From positions 13,370,978 to 13,434,977 of the forward strand of contig OZ024788.1 of NCBI GenBank assembly GCA_964017065.1: a DNA stretch of 64,000 nt, read 5' to 3'. The translations under genes were made by a program, and so were the position numbers. Origin of the DNA: Haliclona indistincta. Lineage: Eukaryota; Porifera; Demospongiae; Haplosclerida; Chalinidae. This document shows, piece by piece, positions 43,025-64,000 of the stretch. Under the pieces are notes generated by a model that ran no database searches, had not been told where the DNA came from, and saw only the letters and a program-made list of their open reading frames with translations. The first letter of the stretch is position 1; each line of letters begins with the position of its first letter.

Positions 43025-46000
43025 GACGCCAGAAGCAGATTGTGTCTGATCGATTGTTCGAGATTGCTTCATCCGGAGATCATCACGAGCTGTATGTGCT
43101 GCTGGAGGATGGTGATGATGTTAATCCCAAGGTCAGTCGAATTTAGCATCGCACACCCACTTACTTTGCCATGCAGAACGAGACATCTGATTGGCCGATA
43201 TTAATAGCAGCTGGGTTTGGTCACTTGGAGATCATTAAGATGCTTCATAAGGTACTGCATGTATGCTCACACAGGCTGGATCTAATTTACATTTTTGTCT
43301 CTTTCACTCCCTCCCCTCTCTCTCTCTCCTTCTTCCTCTCCTTCTCCCTCTTCCTCCTTTCCCTCCTCCCTTCATCCTCTCACTCCCTCCCTCTCTTCCT
43401 CCCTCTCCCTCCCTCCATCTAGCAAGGGGGAAACGTTGCTATATCTCATCAATACAATATGAATACTCCATTACACACATCAGCTCGTGGTGGTCATCTT
43501 GATGTAGTCAGGTTAGTCCAACAACAATACATTGAACAGTGCACAACAAGCTGCAGCAGACTTATATCTACAAACAATTCCTGCAGTTTATAATACCAAT
43601 TCAAAGAGACTTTGTTGCTCACAGTATTGCTACATCCATACTAAGATACAGTGTTATAAATTACTGTTGTAGTCAGAGGGTTCTAGTACTAAACGTTTCA
43701 GACCCGAAACCAAATAAAGAGGGTGGGTGGGTAAAGACTATTTTGGAAAAATCCATTTTATTGAAAAATATTACAGGGATTTTTAGGAGTTTCTGATCTA
43801 TTTCTGACCAGATATGTGCATAATTTCTACTATCATGTTGATTAATCAGGTATAGGTTGTTATTTTCTGAATATTTGCGCTGCTGCAGCATTGGGAAAGT
43901 TGTTGTCCAGGCATTGCATCCTGTTTGCTGTCATGGCTTGCCTATGTTGCTTGCTCTCTTTGTGTTCTGCTGTGTGGTAGTCACTGAGCGCTGTTGTTTC
44001 AAAACCACAGTCACGGTAACAGCACTTTTTCTGCTGCACTTCCATAGCCATCGTTCGCAGCGTAGTATTCGTGATCGATGTATGAATATTAAGTACGTGG
44101 TATAAGTATGAATATCATTATAATGATGCAAAATCACATGGTGGGTAACGGGGACAAACTGAAAAATCGGCTTCGGATCTGAAATTTCAAAGCTGGAACC
44201 CGTGGTTGTAGTTTCATAGTGTTCCATTGCCTAACTAGCCAACAGTTAGTACTGTGGAATCCCTCTAATTCGAACACCTTAGGCACCCATATAGTACTCT
44301 CCTGATTAGAGACATGTTGTGATTTCACGGACTATTAAATACAATAAAATTATGGTATAGTATCAATTATTTGATGTGCCCACAGTGAAGGGTTTCACTG
44401 TACTAGCTGATTGTGTTTGGTCACTATAGGTATTTGTTGAAGGAGTTCTGTTCTCGGGTTAATGTCACTGTGGCTCCGCCCAATATGGTGAATCAACGTC
44501 TACTGAATATCAATGACAAGAATTCATCCGGGGCTACCCCACTGGAGCTGGCGGCTCAACACGGTCACATGGCTGTGGTCAGGTTACTGCTGGATCATGG
44601 AGCTGTCACTACTCTACCTGACTCCAATAACCAGTTGCTGTCATGCAAGATGTTCTGCGGGATTCAGTTCCTGCTGGAGGAGAGAAGGAGAGAACAGCTA
44701 GACAGGTTAGTAACACCAAGCTCCAAGAGACGGTGCATTTTTTGTAATACGATATTGAACATCTTATGCTCATTTCCTCGGTTATTGGAGAGGTTGATCA
44801 GTTGCCGTGGATGCGACACAGCAGATCACACGGTTGCCGAGTGCACTGACACGCAACTTCTTTACAGAGGAGATAGCATTGATTTGATGTATAAGAGACA
44901 GAACTAGTAGGCTGAATTGCTATTGCGAGAATAAGAAAATACCCTTCCAGACTCCAGTGTTCACTGTCCCACCGCTCTCCTCTCGCTTGCACATTTGGAT
45001 TTGTCGTGTCGCGTGGACGGTACGCTGTACAAACCCTCCATTTTTATGCTTCAGGCAGTATACTGTATGTAGTTGACTCAATAAGCTCTTGGTAACTACA
45101 TCTGTGTAATGTCCATGAACAGTATATTCAACACCAGCATGACGCATTCTCTGATGATTTGCTGAACCTAGAACAAATAAACAACTCAATGACAATATAT
45201 TTATCGTAGTATAGTAACTTCCTATGTTACATTGTAGAATGATCACTGTAGTAACAGTTACTACACTTTGCAGCGTAATGCTGTTCTTGTTGTTGTGTTA
45301 GTAAATCGTTGTTAGTATATCGTTTCCTGTTCAAGAATCATTGTCAGCAAAATATTGAATCTTTAGAATCTTTAGAATCGAATCTTTAGAATCTAGAGAA
45401 TCTTTGTCAAAAAATTCCGGCGTGCACTAAGACACCCTCGAAAGTTGATCAACAATCATGGGAAAATCTCCCGCCAAAAGAAATATTTGTGTGAAACCCT
45501 GTCTACAGTACTGTTTTTATCCATAGGTTGACTAGAGCGCTGGTTGATCAGAGACCTGTGAAAGAGTTCAGTAAGTTATGGCAGGGACCGAGTGATTTCA
45601 ACCAGAGGGATGTTCACTGGAATACCGTCCTGATGATAGCTGCACGTCACGCCAAGAGCGATGTGCTGGAGTACCTGCTCCAGTCAGCAGTTCACTATAC
45701 CAGGGACATGACCATCAACTGGGCATCCTCACCACATGATGAACCAGAGGCAGGGTGAGTCATACCTCGCTACCGTAAGGGCCGTGTCTCAGTACGATAG
45801 TAATGACAGCAAATCTTGACGATCGTGGTCGTGACAGAAAGCGCAAGCTATCACATACTATATTTTATGATTTTTATTGTAGTGTGACCCAAGCCTACTC
45901 AACTGTCTATTTATTGCCTGCGGGTTTGCTACCAACCAGCTTTTAAAAATTTATTCATGAGTTTGTTTTCGTACACTCCTTTTTTCACTTGTCACAATCT

Positions 46001-47829
46001 AATGCATGTTGCTATGGCATTTATTTTTGTATAGCTGCAATTCTATTTTAGGTGCATAATTATTCGAGACACCTCAAGTTGTCTTCTCTCCCTCCTCTCT
46101 CTCTCTCTTCCCCCCTCTCCCTCTCCCCCTCTCCCTCTCCCTCTCTCTCTCTGTCCCCTCCCTCCCTCCAGTAGCCCTGAGCCTGCAGCAGCTGAACCAG
46201 TATACATGAGGCGTCGTAGATACTCAGAGCGCATGCGTGATACTCGTGCTCAATCTGTAGGACCAGCTGCTATGAAGTGAGTAATGGCGGCTAGTCTAGG
46301 AGCGCTCCATCATGGTCCCATGATGCAGGAAATATGGTTACTATGGCGCTATGGAGTCTGAAGATGAGCGCTTTGTCTCTGTGAGTGGTGACCACACCCA
46401 CTATGCTGCAGCAGCAGCCACGCCCACCGACAAGGAACCAGAGGGAACTTGCACACCGTCTGGTGAGTACATTTGATAATGGGACGATGTGAGTGTGTGC
46501 ATAAGTAATATTAAGTATGGGAGCACTGCTGCACTGGCTGTGTCTCACTGACCACTAGAGGTTCAGGTGGGACTGCCCACACCTGCAGTGGGAGGCACAG
46601 TCAGTAGCGGGTGTGTGACAGTTGATGTGTGAGTGTGTGATCGTGCTATAGGTATTGTGTGTCTGGTGAATCGTAACGGATATACCGCCCTTCATTGTGC
46701 CGTGGAGGGCAGGAACTACAAGATCATTCGTCTGTTGCTGCAAGCTGACCCACTAGTAGCCAACATGCAAGATAAGAATGGGCAGACAGCGCTACATCTT
46801 GCCTGCCGTCTGAACTTCAAAAATTGCATTAAAGCACTCTTGGTACGTTGATCACACTGTGTTACTATTATTAGAACACTGTTACTATTATTACATACAG
46901 GAGTGCCCTAGTGTAGTGATAGACTCTGAAGTGAAGGACAATGCCAGTAACCTTGCTGAGGAGTTGTGTGTTAATGGACGCCTCAAGAAGAGAGTGAGTG
47001 GTTCGATATAGCTAGCATCATGTGTATGACACACGCATCTATCTGCAGGTCACTGAGTATCGAATAAAACAAATCAGAAGAGGGTAAGCTCCTATAATTA
47101 TTATCATGACATATTAAACATTTGTTCTTTTAGTCATCCTGCTAGAAGGCCCCTCCCACCTACACCGCCACACCCACACAATCCCACTCATTATGAGGAT
47201 ATCGGGCGATACAGTCGTGTCGTGGTGGATCATCGCGGTCATCGTCGCTGTGAATCAGACATTGACGGGAGAATCAGTGACTGGCCTGAACCAGAGCCTC
47301 ACTATAGCCACACTCACCATGGTTAGAGCACTCACTCACACACTCACTCACTCACTCAATCAATCACTCACTCATTCACTCACTCATTCACTCACTCATT
47401 CACTCACTCACTCATTCAATCACTCGTTCACTCACTCATTCACTCACTCACTCACTCACCCACTCACTCACTCACTCACTCATCTATTCACCCACTCACA
47501 GCAGGTCGAAGGCAGCGTCGCAGGGCCCATTCTCCTCCATTATGTAAGTCACCTCTCATATTCTCCATCATCATTATTACATGTCCCTCTTAGCTTCTGA
47601 TGAGAATTACGCATCCACGGCAGCTGCCAGGCGGAGACGCCACGCCTCACCAATGCATGACCCCACCTCCCCTTCACATCGGCACAATCTCTCACCAATA
47701 CGTGACAGCGCTTCCCCTCCCTCTCGATCGCCAAGACGTGCTGCTCAGCCACTGGACACTCTGCCCGAGAGTGCCGCTAACCTGAGACAAAACATACACT
47801 TTGCCCAGACATCTGACACTGACTCATAA
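40887..47829 (+). CDS. Large ankyrin-repeat protein, orthology unresolved
   Basis: The first in-frame ATG (40887) begins MDRSMDASGTGSAYSSNGSF, and the gene runs through some twenty exons to TAA at 47829. Ankyrin repeats are seen in exon 3-4 (EEGNHLLHVAVSGG; HGVSPLSLACQLGEEKVAE), exon 5 (NGWTSLHYSAHYNKPELIR) and 42650-42870 (AQHWLPLHYACHGGHYKCVK). More occur at 43170-43250, 44430-44700 (SGATPLELAAQHGHMAVVRL) and 46650-46850 (NGYTALHCAVEGRNYKIIRL). The C-terminal part (46170-47829) is disordered and Arg/Ser/Pro-rich (RRRRYSERMRDTRAQS; PPSRSPRRAAQP). It is probably a cytosolic scaffold. No enzymatic domain was found and no named orthologue is claimed. Introns contain (CT)n, CACTCA repeats and a pogo-like MITE. 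The 3' end converges on HIBADH with 142 bp between stops. Confidence 0.7.
42955..43022. repeat. (CT)n microsatellite before an ankyrin-gene acceptor
   Basis: A pure (CT)n run of about 68 bp ends in CTCCAG, directly followed by an exon reading RRQKQIVSDRLFEIA. Confidence 0.95.
44252..44399. mobile_element. Pogo/Tigger-like MITE in ankyrin-gene intron
   Basis: The left end CTGTGGAATCCCTCTAATTC and the right end GAAGGGTTTCACTG are imperfect inverted repeats, with TA at both outer edges. The 'CAGTGRAACCC' terminus fits pogo-type elements. It is about 148 bp long and noncoding. Confidence 0.6.
46076..46170. repeat. (CT/CCCT)n tract before an ankyrin-gene acceptor
   Basis: This pyrimidine-only stretch ends in CCTCCAG immediately before an exon reading SPEPAAAEPVYMRRRRY. 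Confidence 0.85.
47330..47500. repeat. (CACTCACTCATT)n in ankyrin-gene intron
   Basis: Four-base CACT/CATT units run through nearly the whole intron up to its acceptor CACAG at 47497-47502. Confidence 0.92.
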
Positions 47830-47971
47830 ACCACGCCCCTGACCCCACCCATATTATTATCAGTATGATGACATTGTGATTTTTGATTTCTACAATATTT
47901 CTAATACAAAACTATTCAATACAGTACAAGCACTTGCATGTAGCGCCACAATGGCTGTACAACGGTGGTAT

Positions 47972-49609
47972 CTATTTATGCTGCTCAATGAACTTAAAGA
48001 CGGATGAAAAGTCTTTCTCGTCATAGCCGTGTTGGCACATGAGAGAGTAGATTTGTAGACAAGTAGCGCCGAGTGGAGTGATAGTACGAGTGCCCACTGC
48101 TGCATTCTGAGCTAGACCAAGATCCTGCACCACAGTATGATAGCAGCATGACTAGCTAGTTGGGTATGTGGTTACCTTCCTCATGAGAGCAGTACCAAAC
48201 CCTCCCTTGTAATCGTTGCTTGAGGGTACCCCATCCATGACCCCAGGACAGGGATTATATGTGTCTACCGACCAGCATCGTCCACTGCTGTTGGTCAGGA
48301 TCTGAGTAGCCAGTGCTGGATCCAGTCCTTGGCTACATGTATGCACAGACAGTACTGATACACATGTACAGTGTTAATGCTGGTTGAGATTGCAATCCAA
48401 AATAAGGAACTTATCATTTCAAGAACCATACAACTGTGGAAGTTGGAACATCTATCAATAAATGCTATTGCATGCGAGTATTCTATAGACACCATGCCTG
48501 TCTATAGCATGGGGCATGTTCCACACGCCTGGACGCCTCGTACAAAACAGCCTAACAAGAGTTTTCAACGTGTCCAGCAGCGGAACTATTTTTATGGTAA
48601 TTATTATCGTTGTGCTATTCGAAGTTGTCCGCTACTTGGAATGATAAATTCCTGTGAAAGACCATACATTTGAACTCAGTCTCGTACTGTGATGCAAATT
48701 TCTCTACATCTGCACAGCAACATTGTACACCAGCCCCTTAACACCTTAGGATTATAATTACTCACTTCTTAGCTAGCTGGAGCGCCTCCGATGTGCCTAT
48801 CATAGTTATAGCTAGTAGCATGTTGTTGCATATCTTGATTGCCTATAGTAATGTCAGGTTACCTAGCTGTATAAGAAGAGAGGTCTCACTCACCTGCCCA
48901 GAGCCACTAGGTCCACAGTAGAACATCTTCCCGCCCATACACTCCAGTATCGGTTTAGCACGCTCATAAGCTGCTTCTTGTCCGCCCACCATGAAGGATA
49001 GAGCTCCTTTAGTAGCAGCGCCGACTCCTACAGACACACACACATAGTATGGCGCCATTATGATGCTAGCACTAGTGACACACCTCCTGATACAGGTGCA
49101 TCAATATACGCACTGCCCTTCTCCTCTGCTAACGAAGCCATTTCCTTAACAACTGAACCCTCAATGGTAGAGGAGTCAATGAGTAGTGTGCTGGGCTGGA
49201 TCCCTGAGAATACACCATCAGGGCCTGTGTAGGCCTGTCTCACGTGATCACTGTAGACCAACTAGCAACATAACATAGACGATATCACTCACTTACCCTG
49301 TGGGTAACATGGTCACTATGGTCTTGCACTGGGTAGCTACCTCCCCGGGGCTGCTTGCTGCTTTAGCCCCGTCACTGGTCAGCTTATTGACTGATGAGGC
49401 AACCTTATCATACACCACTACTGGGCGGCCCTTGGATAGTAGATTTCTCGCCATTGGTGCGCCCATGTTGCCGACACCTATGAAGCCTATCACCTGATGG
49501 CAAGGTCACCATTATGTTGTATTAATATCGTCACGCATACCTCCTTGCTGGCAGCGCCATTGGAGTAGCAGCGAGCCAACCATCTTCCAGCAGTTGCTGC
49601 AGCAGCCAT
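47972..49609 (-). CDS. HIBADH: 3-hydroxyisobutyrate dehydrogenase, mitochondrial
   Basis: The start ATG at 49609 begins a short targeting-like peptide (MAAAATAGRWLARCYSNGAA). The NAD-binding Rossmann motif GFIGVGNMGAPMARNL follows in the next exon. Later exons give LLIDSSTIEGSVVKEMASLA, the substrate loop AYIDAPVSGG and a block GPSGSGQ|AIKICNNMLL that carries the catalytic Lys and Asn. They also give LTNSSGRCWSVDTYNPCPGV and the end SVFKFIEQHK. The enzyme oxidises 3-hydroxyisobutyrate to methylmalonate semialdehyde in valine breakdown. The exon order and ends agree with a complete gene of normal length (~330 residues). The ~430-bp intron at 48334-48767 contains no supported gene. Confidence 0.94.
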
Positions 49610-49747
49610 GGCTTGTTAGTGTTGTCACGTGACAATACAAGCAACGCCCTCTCATTAAATTTTATCCAATCAGATTGATTGGCGGGTTCACTGCAAAGGC
49701 GCCATCCCCTCTTAGGCTCTTACCAAGTTTACCGCTAGCTAGCTGGT
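49610..49747. promoter_or_regulatory. Divergent promoter, HIBADH / MCM6
   Basis: There are 138 bp between start codons. TTTATCCAATCAGATTGATT contains a CCAAT box (near 49664) and its near-inverse. GGCGGG occurs near 49682, and AAGGCGCC resembles an E2F-type site (near 49696), as expected for a replication gene. Confidence 0.6.
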
Positions 49748-56477
<6,730 letters not shown>

Positions 56478-56641
56478 TCACGTGACTCATGCAGCTGCTA
56501 GTGTCAATACATTTTGAAGCAAAAAGTGTAGTGTAAATAATTGTGATCATAGTTGATCTGTGATTTTTATTTGCATTATTAAATTTTGAATTTTGCGGGT
56601 ATTTTAATTAACGCACACCATCAGCTACGCCTTTGCTCAAT

Positions 56642-58716
56642 ATGTCGTTTCAGTGTCAGAGGGATAGCTATGCGCAGAGCTTCACTAGTCGCGTGGTTAG
56701 CTGTGAACCAGCTAAACTAGGAGAGATCAATGGATACGAAGTGGTTCTGGAGGATACCATTTTGTTCCCTGAGGGAGGAGGACAGGTAAAGAGCAGCTCA
56801 ACTAGTTATAGCATTTTGATCACTTCATTTTGTACTGTACGTAGCCATGTGACCAAGGCAAGGTGAGATCACGTGATCATTTTGTGAAGGTGTGAGTGTG
56901 TGCCGGTGTAGCTGGGAGGATGTGATGTGGTGAAGGTGATCAGGCGCGGCCCTCGTGCCGTCCATTATGTGGTACCAACTGCTGGCAAGGGAGAGGAGGC
57001 GTGCCCACTGCAGACAGGGTCCGAGGTAGATATGAATGTTGACTGGTCCCGCCGATTTGACCACATGCAACAACACTCTGGTGAGTGGGCGAGAACAACA
57101 CGCAAATACTATTTGCACTGCTCTATCTGCAGGTCAGCACTTGATAACAGCCATTGCTGATCAGCTGTTTGGGTACAAGACCACATCATGGTACATACTA
57201 CATGCTCCGCCCACTTTGTGTGATGTTACGCTTCTTCAGGAATCTAGCTATTGGTGATGACAACAAGTGCTTCATTGAGCTAGCTACTGCTAAGATGAAG
57301 GAGGATCAGATCAGAGCAGTGGAGGACAAGTGTAACATGAGCATCAGAGAGAGGATACCCATGACCCCACGATGGCTAGCCCCTGACTCACCCGAGCTTG
57401 AGAAAGTGAGCTCTATAGCTAGTCGGCTATTATAGCTTTTGCTTTGGTCAACAAAAGGCTCACAACTCAATCATATTGTAGCGAAACTTGCATCATAAGA
57501 TCAGCTTATTGATACGGCTAAGAATATTCTCAAAGTGCAGTTGAACAAATGATAAGGCAATTGCAAGGTCTTGCGCTAAGATTATCAGTATACCTGCATT
57601 CTCCAAGCATTTGGAACATTCTAATTAACCGCTGTGATGAGCTGATTTTTAATATGCAAGTCTTGTTTCGATGTGTTATAATATTGTCCAAGTTATGAAG
57701 TTATGAGCAATTTTGTTGACCAAAGTGAACTTGGGCAGGCTGTAGTGAGCTGTTGATCAATGTAATATCGTAACCAGGTGCGGTCTCGTGGTCTGCCTGA
57801 TGATTTTGCTGGAAATGAAGTGCGGGTTGTTGAAATCTCAGGTAATGTCTACAGCTGAAGTGGTACATGAGTTTCTTACTTTTGTGATACAGGTATTGAT
57901 GCTAACATGTGCTGTGGTACACACGTCAGTAACCTGTCTGACATACAGTGTGTCAAACTGTTGTACGCTGAGACCAGGAAGGGCTCGACAATATTGTACT
58001 ACATAGCTGGGAACAGGGTCACCCAATACCTCACACGATCTCTTCATGTGGAACGAACTCTCAACAAACTGCTCAGGTACGCCAGCTAGATGGTAGCATG
58101 GTCCTGCATTTAATACACTCATCGTAGTGTAGGACAAGAGGAGCATTGCGCTTCAGTGGAGAGGATGGTGAAGAGCGGCAAGCAGATGAACAAGGTAGGT
58201 ATATCCGGCGTACAGTGACCCCTAGTTACTGCTCCAATATTCCAGGTTGTTCGAAGTCAACTGAGAGAGATAGCGTTGTTGACTGCAGCTAATCATCGCT
58301 TGACACAAAGTGATGAGCAGTTAGCTTGCTATCATAGAGTTGATGGTGACACTGAGTTTATGAACACGCTAGCAAATGAGTTAGCCAATGGACCGTGCAA
58401 GGTATACCTACTACTTGTTGCTATGGAGATTGCTAACATGTGACATGGTGTAGTGTGTAATGGTGACAGTGGGTGGAGACCGAGGCTCTGGGCACTTTAT
58501 ATTAGCAGGGGATGAGAAATTGGTTGCTCAGTTGGGTCCAAAGTAAGCCACACCCTCTGACCACACCCTCACTTGTCTGGTTGTTGCAGGGTAGCTGATA
58601 TATTGGGAGGGAAAGGAGGAGGTCGTAAAGATCGTTACCAAGGAAAGGTCAGCAAGCTCGAGGCGCGGGAAGAAGCAAAAACAATGATACAGCAATGCAT
58701 TGATACAACACTATGA
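56642..58716 (+). CDS. AARSD1: Alanyl-tRNA editing protein AARSD1 (AlaX-type)
   Basis: Exon 1 reads MSFQCQRDSYAQSFTSRVVS and continues VLEDTILFPEGGGQ. The editing-site metal motif is in RRFDHMQQHSG|QHLITAIADQ (HxxxH, near 57060 and 57135). The matching C-x-x-x-H is MCCGTHVSNLSDIQC (57905). Downstream exons include FMNTLANELANGPCKVMVTV then GDRGSGHFILAGDEKLV and GKGGGRKDRYQGKVSKLEAR. The end is IQQCIDTTL. The family is a stand-alone trans-editing domain that hydrolyses Ser- or Gly-mischarged tRNA(Ala). The length of about 400 residues is normal. One intron of about 370 bp (57404-57777) looks empty. The short spacing from MCM6 suggests a compact promoter. Confidence 0.95.
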
Positions 58717-59451
58717 AACCACTTGAAAATGTCTTTTTGTCAATAATAGTCAATAATAATCAATGTTCATACTGTATGCCTCCTACGAGTCCTACATGTA
58801 GCCCAACCGGCCTGGACTGGTTTGTGTCAATCACAATTGGTAGCACACAACTCCATCTTCATGTCATGGTTACTCTCTCTGTCAGGTAACCATGCTCCAC
58901 ATGAACTCCTTGCATCACACATAGTCACCTTCTCACACCACCACTGCTGAAAGAGGGAGAGAGAGAGCAAAGGGTTAATAATGGAAAGCATCAAGCGGAA
59001 CAGACCTGCCTGACTGATGACTAAACATCAACTACCTGTCACTGCCTGCTCTTCCTACCTGACGCTACCTGGCTGACTGGTCTGACTAGATCACATGACT
59101 GGTAGACTATCTGGATTGACAGGTAACTAGATCACATGACTGGAGACTACCTGGCTGACTGGGTCACATGACTGGTAGACTACCTGGCTGACTGGTCTGA
59201 CTAGATCACATGACTGGTAGACTACCTGGATTGACTGGTCTGACTAGATCACATGACTTGTAGGCTAATCACATGACTAGCTGTCTCGTGCTACAGTAGC
59301 TCAATTGCTAATAAACTGAACAATATTTCAATATTACATAGTAGTACATAAAAATGATACTGTCAGTGTTCCTGATAGTTACTGTTAGATAGCCTATAAT
59401 ATAGCAACGAGGCGATCACTAACACTTCATATCACTAACACACTCACCAGC
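58717..59451. other. Convergent intergenic region with a minisatellite
   Basis: Between the AARSD1 and hnRNP stop codons. 59060-59275 contains four to five imperfect copies of ~40-bp units built from CTGACTAGATCACATGACTGG and TAGACTACCTGG. The rest shows no gene. Confidence 0.7.
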
Positions 59452-62295
<2,844 letters not shown>

Positions 62296-62540
62296 TGTAA
62301 AAAACTGTAATGGCGACGGAACGATGAAAGAATGATTGCTGTATGCTGATTGTAAGGCAGAATTGGTGCCCCTAAAAACTAAGGCTACGAGAGGAATGCT
62401 GTAAAATAATAGTGACCACAAGCATGCACGCCTCACTATGAGGTCACCCCCCGCGGCGCGCGCGGGGTACGGGTGCGTGGGTGTGGCCGGGGCGGGAAAG
62501 TGCGTAGGTGTGGCGGGAAGGTGTAAACTGTGCAGCAATC
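62296..62540. promoter_or_regulatory. Divergent promoter, hnRNP / TTC21, with a CpG-rich core
   Basis: The 245 bp between the start codons include CCCCGCGGCGCGCGCGGGG (near 62447), an almost perfect GC palindrome. It is followed by GGGCGGG/GTGTGGC boxes. This is the densest CpG cluster seen in the window. Confidence 0.65.
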
Positions 62541-63799
62541 ATGGAGGCGGTTGATAGCGCCTTGGTAAGCGATGGGTAGCCCCGCTAGAGCTGTGCCTAG
62601 CATGTCTGTGTGTCTAGCTACAGGCAGCAGTGGTCTACTATGCGTGGGAGGGTCACTACCATCACATGGGCCTTGTTCTGGCCGAGCAGCTGCAGAGGTT
62701 TGGTAGCGACCCAGTCCTGTGCTACTGGCGGGCATTTGGGCTGGTGATGGAGGGTAAGGTAGTGAATACAGGTTGTGAATCAGCTCCCTCTCTCTCTCTC
62801 TCTCTCCTCAGAGCGGTTATCTGATGGTATGTCTGAGCTGAACCAGCTCCTGGATTCAACTGACCTCCAGCTAGCTGCCTCACTGTTACTGATATATGCT
62901 CACAAGCAATGCAAGATCATCGGTGAGCTATACAATCTCATATTCACTCACACACTTGGTCACTCATTTTCATACTCACTCTCTTACTCACTCTCATAAT
63001 TATGATCATTATGATCTCTCACTCACACCCTCACTCTCTCACTCACACCCTCACTCTCTCACTCACACCCTCACTCTCTCACTCACACCCTCACTCTATC
63101 ACTCACTCACTCACACCCTCACTCACACCCTCACTCTATCACTCACTCCCTCACTCTATCACTCACACACACACTCACTCACTCGTATGATCTCTCTCAC
63201 ACGTTACTGACTTGCTGTCTTTTTTATAGATAAAGAAGCTGTTAAGAAACTAGAGACATCAGTGAGGGGGTATCGTAGTACTGCTGGAGAGAAGGTGAGA
63301 GACCACACCCACTAGCACACCATCACTACTGTCACACTATCACACTAGGCAATGTACTTCGGTGGTATAACACTCTGGCTGCTTCGCAAACATGACAAAG
63401 CTCGTGAGTACACAGAGAAGCTGTTGCAGCGAGTGGCACCCAAATCAGCAGAGGTATGGTGATGTGTGTGTGGATGGGTGGGTGGAGTTGTGTGGTGACG
63501 GTGTGTGTGGGTGGAGCTATGTGGTGATGTGTGTGTGGGTGGAGCTATGTGGGGATGGTGTGTGTTGTGTACAGGGCAAGACTGTGCGAGGATGGATTGA
63601 CCTGACTTCAGAAAGAGATAACCTTGTCAAGAAAAGCATCAAATACTTTGATGAAGTGATTCAGAGGTACAGCACTCCGTGTGTCATGTGATAGTCTATA
63701 TCTCCCTCCCTCCCCTCTCTCTCGCACTCACACTCACACACTCTTCCTCCCTCTCTCCCTCCTCCTCCCATTCTCTCCCTCCCTCCCTCCTTCTCTATC

Positions 63800-63848
<49 letters not shown>

Positions 63849-64000
63849 TCCTTCCTCCCTCTCTCCTACTCTCTCCCTCCTTCTCTCTCCCTCCCTCTCT
63901 CCCTCAGCTCCGGATCTGCTCCTCCTCTTCTTGCCATCTTGGGCAAGGCACGGTTCTACATAGTCCGCTATAACTTCAAGGCCGCCATGGATGTGCTCCA
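62541..64000 (+). CDS. TTC21B: TTC21/IFT139 tetratricopeptide protein, 5' part
   Basis: The exons start MEAVDSAL at 62541 and continue AAVVYYAWEGHYHHMGLVLA, RFGSDPVLCYWRAFGLVMEG, LNQLLDSTDLQLAASLLLIY and GEKAMYFGGITLWLLRKHDK. Then come AREYTEKLLQRV, GKTVRGWIDLTSERDNLVKK and LLAILGKARFYIVRYNFKAA. These align in order with the N-terminal TPRs of TTC21A/B, the IFT-A subunit IFT139 used in retrograde transport in cilia. The reading frame is open at the window end, so most of the gene (vertebrate forms ~1,300 residues) lies beyond 64000. Introns hold CT- and CACTCA-rich repeats. The A and B paralogues cannot be told apart here. Confidence 0.88.
63008..63188. repeat. (CTCACTCACACC)n minisatellite in TTC21 intron
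   Basis: TCTCTCACTCACACCCTCAC-type units of 18-20 bp repeat about nine times, with a few shortened units. Confidence 0.9.
63700..63906. repeat. (CT)n / (CA)n compound repeat before a TTC21 acceptor
   Basis: CT- and CCCT-rich sequence with an internal (CA)n run at 63819-63844 fills the intron up to its acceptor CCTCAG at 63907. Confidence 0.93.

Noticed and set aside
47330..47500. CRISPR-like array
   Set aside because: The repeats have no unique spacers. They are plain tetranucleotide microsatellites; the same applies to 50456-50798 and 63008-63188.
47193..47600. His/Ser/Leu-repeat frame (LTHSLTHS)
   Set aside because: It runs through the CACTCA simple repeat in an intron; only its first part overlaps a real exon, in another frame.
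48371..48673. 100-codon plus-strand frame
   Set aside because: It lies in a HIBADH intron, with no recognisable motif and no splice or start support.

Overview
The window is animal nuclear DNA and most likely comes from a demosponge. The genes are split by many short GT-AG introns and packed tightly, mostly as divergent or convergent pairs. They include a Death-NACHT-LRR receptor and a large sponge/cnidarian-type multipass membrane protein. There are several families of short inverted-repeat transposons and very abundant (CA)n, (CT)n and (GTGA)n microsatellites. The phylum is inferred from gene content; no species can be named from sequence alone.

Region 1 (1-24 kb) is repeat-rich and accessory. 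Three related blocks carry the coatomer zeta subunit gene (COPZ), all on the minus strand. The block at 22643-23843 is intact. The block at 980-2150 has a nonsense codon. The third is a 3' fragment near 16.9 kb. HEAT-repeat gene fragments lie beside two of them. Between the blocks are a 1.2 kb palindrome with mariner-like ends, a decayed multipass membrane-protein gene with a 35-bp minisatellite inside it, and several MITE families. There is also a Death-NACHT-LRR gene (11205-15802), two inverted TTAA-flanked piggyBac-like MITEs, an unrecognised intronless ORF (17817-18728) and a 5'-truncated LINE with an open reverse transcriptase (19960-21849).

Region 2 (24-64 kb) is gene-dense housekeeping DNA. 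In order it holds a CNC-type bZIP (NRF/NFE2L-like, +), XPNPEP1 (-) with a U2-like snRNA in an intron, SEC61G (+), a NIFK-like RRM protein (+), an ATF2/7-like bZIP (-) and a phafin-like PH-FYVE protein with a long low-complexity tail (+). Then come a third bZIP (-), ATXN7L3/SGF11 (-), a large ankyrin protein (+), HIBADH (-), MCM6 (+), AARSD1 (+), an hnRNP A/B-type protein (-) and the start of TTC21/IFT139 (+), cut by the window end.

The second region works as a set of head-to-head promoters 136-300 bp long (XPNPEP1/SEC61G, ATF2/phafin, ATXN7L3/ankyrin, HIBADH/MCM6, hnRNP/TTC21, and COPZ/CNC-bZIP at its left edge), alternating with convergent 3' ends. The closest convergent pair has stop codons 14 bp apart. 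The genes serve unrelated basic processes: redox and stress transcription, peptide turnover, secretion, ribosome biogenesis, endosomal lipid binding, SAGA deubiquitination, valine breakdown, DNA replication, tRNA editing, RNA processing and ciliary transport.
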